Positions 19,601 to 21,401 of a stretch of 21,401 nucleotides of DNA are shown in pieces (position 1 is the first letter of the stretch; each line of letters starts with the position of its first letter). The notes beneath the pieces are model-generated. The model made no database searches. It was not told where the DNA came from and saw nothing but the letters and a program-made list of their open reading frames with translations. A program made the translations under genes and the position numbers. The stretch is from NCBI GenBank assembly GCA_003254885.1, contig QANT01002558.1, positions 1-21,401 of the forward strand, given 5' to 3'. This stretch comes from Purshia tridentata. Its lineage: Eukaryota > Streptophyta > Magnoliopsida > Rosales > Rosaceae.

Positions 19601-21190
19601 AAAAATCATGTTTTTTGCAAACTCTATTTTTTAGCCTGTTTATCTACGTAGTTCCTGATGATATCATTCCCCATTGAATTGGCACGTCATGTTCACACCT
19701 GTTAATTAATATTGTTTGTTAAACACCAATTAGTGGAGGAAGACAAACCTTCATGCATGTTTTCAAGTTACTTTGATTTACTTTCCTTTACATGAACCTA
19801 CATGCCTACCACAAATTGTTTTTGTAGGGCATAAAGTTGTTCACTGCAAAGTAAATGACACATGACGCAGAAGATGCCAAATCCTTTGACAGATACTTGT
19901 ATAAGGCCACATATGAGAAGAGAAACCCAATCATAATAAAAGACATGAATATATAGTACCAATTTTAATAGCCTAATTGAAGCCTTAAAATTAGGTGATT
20001 TTTACTATCTCTAGTTTTAAATTTTGCATGGTGGCTAAACTGTGGACAAATACAATTCTCATATTCTCTGGGTGTTTTTTCCCCTTTCTACACCCCTGTA
20101 AACAATTCCACACTTTTAACTGATTATAGAGTTTGCAAAGGCTTTCTTGGTTTGAGGATAATATTTCCCTTACAAGATAAGTAAATCTGAATAGTAAATT
20201 TCCTAAAATCACCTTACAAATGGAATGACCAAGTTGTGATAGTTCCCTACAAATATTGAATAGACATCCTGTTGTGCCCAACAAATAATAACTTCTTTTT
20301 TGTTGTTGGCACATCATCTGGAGTTATTGAAATCATTTGCTTGTTGGACAATAAAATAAGTTCCTTTGAGTCGTCGTAAGATCTGATCTGAAAGAACTGT
20401 GACCAGGCCAAGGTAAAAAATTTGAGACAGATACGACCTGATTTATGTGGAATTTCTCAATCTTTGAGAGTAATTTTTTGCTTATCCAGTGAATATTAGA
20501 TATATCATATAGGTAAGGTACTTTGGAAGCCTAGCTGAGAGTGGGAGCCTTTAGAAGCGACAGGTTGGGAAACCAAGGGAATTTTGGGTTTTCTGCAGTT
20601 AAGAGGGTAGTAAATATACCTGGCCGAATAACAAAGAGGGTGGGGTCTTTGTTTTGGTGAGGTTTTGGAAGAATTTCCCAAGTGTACTAACAGCATTGTA
20701 CCCAAAATTATTTTTCAATGAGTCATCTAGCAAATCTACTTGTAATACTGCTAGCCTTGCATTTTTAACAAATTGGAGCTATTACCATTTTCCAAACCTA
20801 TAGTGCCAATTAATAATCCAGAGATAATGCTGCCAGTCCATGACTGCATTTCACATATCTTGTCAGTTATAATTCTTGAACCCATAATAATGAATTATCC
20901 ATAAAGTAATTATAGTGTTGCTGTCCTCGATTTCCTTCCAGAATTGGCTGTAAGTCTATGTTTTATGCCCAGAATTGTTCTAAAATGCTTCTAGTTTGTC
21001 ATAGTCTATTATTCTATTTTAGGTTTAGCTATACTGAGTCAATTTAATGTAAATGTCAAAATAATTTATATTATTCATTCTCAATATACTTATATATATT
21101 CCTCTTCTGATTGCAGAGAGGTACATCATAAAAATGTTGTGCGTTTTATTGGTGCATGTACGAAATCTCCACATTTGTGCATAGTGACAG
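10219..21190 (+). CDS. ACT-domain Raf-like protein kinase (STY8/STY17/STY46 type), 3'-incomplete
   Basis: This is the only protein gene I can support. Ten exons join in one frame (1075 bases, about 358 codons). Residues 1-98 form the conserved plant N-terminal region with HFNRLP and the [12 protein letters not shown] block. Residues about 99-181 are a variable acidic linker. Residues about 182-245 are an ACT domain ([40 protein letters not shown]). Residues about 252-282 form a second linker with GDWEID before the kinase. The kinase N-lobe has the glycine loop ASGSCG (291-296), VAVK with Lys311, alpha-C Glu329 in FAQEVAIL, then [13 protein letters not shown] and LCIVT. Arabidopsis relatives are dual-specificity Ser/Thr/Tyr kinases; STY8/17/46 phosphorylate chloroplast transit peptides. 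The catalytic loop, activation loop and C-lobe lie beyond the window. Activity of this copy is inferred from family only. Confidence 0.93.
10434..10456. repeat. (CTT)n microsatellite in intron 1
   Basis: About 7.5 uninterrupted CTT units. They extend the exon 1 open frame past the donor with an artificial Phe-rich tail. Confidence 0.95.
10590..10698. other. Probable contig join: duplicated 21-mer and poly-T runs around a single N
   Basis: A 21-base string beginning GTGCATGTCTATG occurs at 10590-10610 and again at 10659-10679. The first copy is followed by 47 T (10611-10657) and the second by 19 T (10680-10698). The only N between them is at 10658. This is what an unmerged overlap of two contigs stopped by a homopolymer looks like, so the true intron is probably shorter. 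Confidence 0.75.
10940..11054 (+). CDS. Kinase gene exon 2 (codons 60-98)
   Basis: The acceptor is TTGAACAG|TTATGG and the donor GGAG|GTATTA. It encodes [20 protein letters not shown] and then [14 protein letters not shown], the most conserved part of the N-terminal region. It ends in phase 0. Confidence 0.93.
11055..11852. other. Intron 2 (798 bp)
   Basis: GT...AG intron. I see no mobile element in it, only AT-rich sequence ending in a pyrimidine-rich tract with T runs before the acceptor. Confidence 0.8.
11853..11965 (+). CDS. Kinase gene exon 3 (codons 99-135, linker)
   Basis: The acceptor is TCTGGCCAG|AATATT and the donor GATAG|GTATTC. It encodes a Ser/Thr/Asp/Glu-rich, probably disordered linker ([13 protein letters not shown]). 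It is supported by frame continuity and splice sites rather than by conserved motifs. Confidence 0.8.
12112..12222 (+). CDS. Kinase gene exon 4 (linker, to codon 172)
   Basis: The acceptor is TTGATCTAG|GAATTG and the donor CAGAAG|GTACTC. It encodes [15 protein letters not shown] and then a charged stretch ending LLENFPR. It is open throughout and in phase with its neighbours (2 bases carried in, 2 carried out). Confidence 0.8.
12223..13726. other. Intron 4, 5' part before the LINE relic
   Basis: No recognised element. Open frames run on both strands at 12597-12954: 90 codons on the plus strand (12682-12954) and 112 codons on the minus strand (12597-12935). They overlap almost completely, and neither shows a family motif I know. 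Confidence 0.5.
13727..15240 (+). pseudogene. L1-type LINE relic (RT C-terminal half, zf-RVT and 3' UTR) in intron 4
   Basis: The relic reads in the sense of the host gene. [27 protein letters not shown] and [10 protein letters not shown] are RT blocks. They are followed, after an interruption, by [35 protein letters not shown], then the zf-RVT region [10 protein letters not shown] with [16 protein letters not shown]. Near the 3' end comes [16 protein letters not shown] with SLWASV. Blocks lie in different frames with stops, so the copy is dead. The FADD catalytic box, expected after DRVR, is not preserved. The element is 5'-truncated and ends near ATTTAATAATGCAATT. No clear target duplication was seen. 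Confidence 0.88.
13963..14080 (-). mobile_element. LTR/TRIM-like fragment inserted in the LINE relic
   Basis: The LINE reading breaks after the degraded FADD region and resumes at SSGDEEE. Between them the minus strand reads AACCCAAAACCAATTGGCAA, then TGGGTGGAG and CTTATATTTTATTATGCAAG, a motif string typical of short plant LTRs. TTTTCATCAG is directly repeated at the right junction (about 14068-14087). Exact ends are unclear. The family call is from memory of the motif only. Confidence 0.4.
15354..15426 (+). CDS. Kinase gene exon 5 (codons 173-197, ACT domain start)
   Basis: The acceptor is ATAATGCAG|GCAAGA and the donor AGCCAG|GTATGA. It encodes [20 protein letters not shown] then KLLSQ, the first strand and helix of the ACT domain. 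It ends in phase 0. Confidence 0.93.
15427..16288. other. Intron 5 (862 bp)
   Basis: AT-rich GT...AG intron with T-rich runs (about 15700-15830). No element was recognised. Confidence 0.75.
16289..16399 (+). CDS. Kinase gene exon 6 (codons 198-234, ACT domain core)
   Basis: The acceptor is TTTTCCTCTAG|CTTTCT and the donor GCTGAG|GTACTT. It encodes [20 protein letters not shown] then [14 protein letters not shown], the most diagnostic block of the plant ACT-kinase family. It is phase 0 at both ends. Confidence 0.96.
16933..16983 (+). CDS. Kinase gene exon 7 (17 codons, 235-251)
   Basis: The acceptor is TTGTGGTCAG|GATACA and the donor AGTGAG|GTAAAC. It encodes [17 protein letters not shown], matching the ACT-domain C-terminal helix region in relatives. 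The acceptor has a weak pyrimidine tract. An earlier AG (TTATGACAG, ending 16883) has a better tract but is out of frame. The conserved match favours 16933. Confidence 0.85.
17245..17407. mobile_element. 163-bp foldback element (MITE-like hairpin) in intron 7
   Basis: The left arm 17245-17294 (CTCCTAAGTAGTGCATTTTT...) and the right arm 17358-17407 (...GCAGTACTTAGGAG) are inverted repeats. They are 50 bases each and match at 45 of 50 positions without gaps, around a 63-base loop. This structure fits a MITE or foldback element. I see no convincing target duplication, so the superfamily is unassigned. Transcribed as part of the intron it would form a long stem. Confidence 0.75.
17707..18036. repeat. 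Diverged direct repeat (about 150 and 141 bp) in intron 7
   Basis: Copy A (about 17707-17859) and copy B (about 17896-18036) both begin TGGTCTGGGC. They share AGATGA, GAGTTCC, AGTGAGTTG/GTGTAAGATG, GTCCTTG and end GTCTTTTTCTG. They are clearly related but contain many substitutions and small gaps. An open frame over copy A (17576-17812) is not supported as an exon: it has no family motif, and exons 7 and 8 already join in phase. Confidence 0.6.
18236..18254. repeat. (CT)n microsatellite in intron 7
   Basis: About 9.5 CT units, preceded by a C run. Confidence 0.95.
18861..19000 (+). CDS. Kinase gene exon 8 (codons 252-297, linker and glycine loop)
   Basis: The acceptor is GATAATCTAG|GGTTCA and the donor GATTT|GTAAGT. 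It encodes [20 protein letters not shown], then [20 protein letters not shown] and SGSCGD, i.e. the pre-kinase segment and the nucleotide-binding loop. The first loop position is Ala (ASGSCG), as also seen in the STY relatives. It ends two bases into Leu298. Confidence 0.95.
19082..19189 (+). CDS. Kinase gene exon 9 (codons 298-333, beta3 and alpha-C)
   Basis: The acceptor is TCATCCTAAG|GTACCA and the donor CTGAG|GTGAAT, across a short 81-bp intron 8. It encodes [20 protein letters not shown] then [15 protein letters not shown], with the ATP-anchoring Lys311 and the salt-bridge Glu329 in place. Confidence 0.96.
19190..21116. other. Intron 9 (1.93 kb as assembled)
   Basis: GT...AG intron. Apart from the N join near 19478 I see no recognisable element. 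The minus-strand open frame at 19991-20317 (108 codons) has no motif I know and is probably chance. Confidence 0.7.
19442..19514. other. Probable contig join: exact 36-bp duplication around a single N
   Basis: The 36 bases at 19442-19477 (from AAAAGGTGGAAAAGGGG) are repeated exactly at 19479-19514, with only N at 19478 between. The first copy follows a 13-14-base A run. This looks like an unmerged contig overlap, not a biological tandem repeat. Confidence 0.75.
21117..21190 (+). CDS. Kinase gene exon 10 (codons 334-358, to beta5)
   Basis: The acceptor is TCTGATTGCAG|AGAGGT and the donor GTGACAG|GTATGG. It encodes [20 protein letters not shown] then LCIVT, reaching the kinase hinge strand. 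One base of the next codon (expected Glu) is left over. The following exon is outside the window. Confidence 0.95.
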
Positions 21191-21401
21191 GTATGGAATC
21201 CTCCAATTGGTTTCCTCCACCTTTTATATCATATTTTTAAGTTAGCTTTCAGTCTGTATCACAATCTCACAGTTGGAGATGCTTTCACGTGTTGTTTTTT
21301 TGTGTTTTGTTTTTATAAATCATTTAGAACAAAAAGGCACTTCAGTGAGAATGTAATGAGCTTGGCAGTCCATTTCGTGGAGGATAAACTAATTAATTCT
21401 G
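21191..21401. other. Start of intron 10, runs off the window
   Basis: It begins GTATGG after exon 10. No acceptor continuing the kinase (expected next: E/Y-MPGGS-type hinge sequence) is seen before 21401. Confidence 0.75.

Noticed and set aside
19991-20317. 108-codon minus-strand open frame in intron 9
   Set aside because: No recognised domain, no supporting splice or promoter context, and it is antisense to a transcribed intron.
1-21401. Phage defence, CRISPR, operon or other prokaryotic system
   Set aside because: Introns, plant retroelements and a plant-specific kinase show eukaryotic nuclear DNA. No spacer-regular direct repeats or bacterial genes are present.

Overview
This window is nuclear DNA of a flowering plant, most likely a eudicot. 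It is AT-rich and dominated by decayed transposable elements. It carries one split gene with GT-AG introns whose spliced product matches the plant ACT-domain Raf-like protein kinases (STY8/STY17/STY46 type). I cannot name the species. Two isolated N bases sit inside duplicated flanks and look like contig joins in a draft assembly.

Layout. Positions 1-4788 hold the 3' end of a Ty1/copia retrotransposon: an RNase H relic, a polypurine tract and a 3' LTR. It is split by a 4.03-kb LTR-like insertion (572-4601) with a 5-bp target duplication. The insertion contains a 407-bp array of about 17 degenerate ~24-bp repeats. Positions about 4990-6463 look like a Gypsy-type LTR ending in GGGGCGTGACA, with a 71-bp tandem duplication near its 3' part. 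Positions 6464-7285 are AT-rich and unrecognised. Positions 7286-9452 look like a non-autonomous hAT element, with CAGGGA termini, an imperfect 8-bp target duplication and subterminal repeats. It now carries an L1-type LINE reverse-transcriptase fragment and a small foldback element. Positions about 9453-10218 are promoter and 5' leader.

The kinase gene runs from an ATG at 10219 through at least ten exons to 21190 and leaves the window inside the kinase N-lobe. Ten exons give 1075 coding bases (about 358 codons) in one continuous frame: N-terminal plant-specific region, variable linker, ACT domain, second linker, then glycine-rich loop, catalytic lysine and alpha-C glutamate. The rest of the kinase domain lies beyond the right edge. 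Introns are large. Intron 4 (3.1 kb) holds a sense-oriented LINE relic, itself interrupted by an LTR/TRIM-like piece. Intron 7 holds a 163-bp hairpin with 90% identical arms and a diverged ~145-bp direct repeat.

I found no tRNA, rRNA, CRISPR or bacterial-type system. The points most worth checking are the nested LTR insertion, the intronic hairpin, the upstream ORFs, the alternative acceptor at exon 7 and the two N joins.
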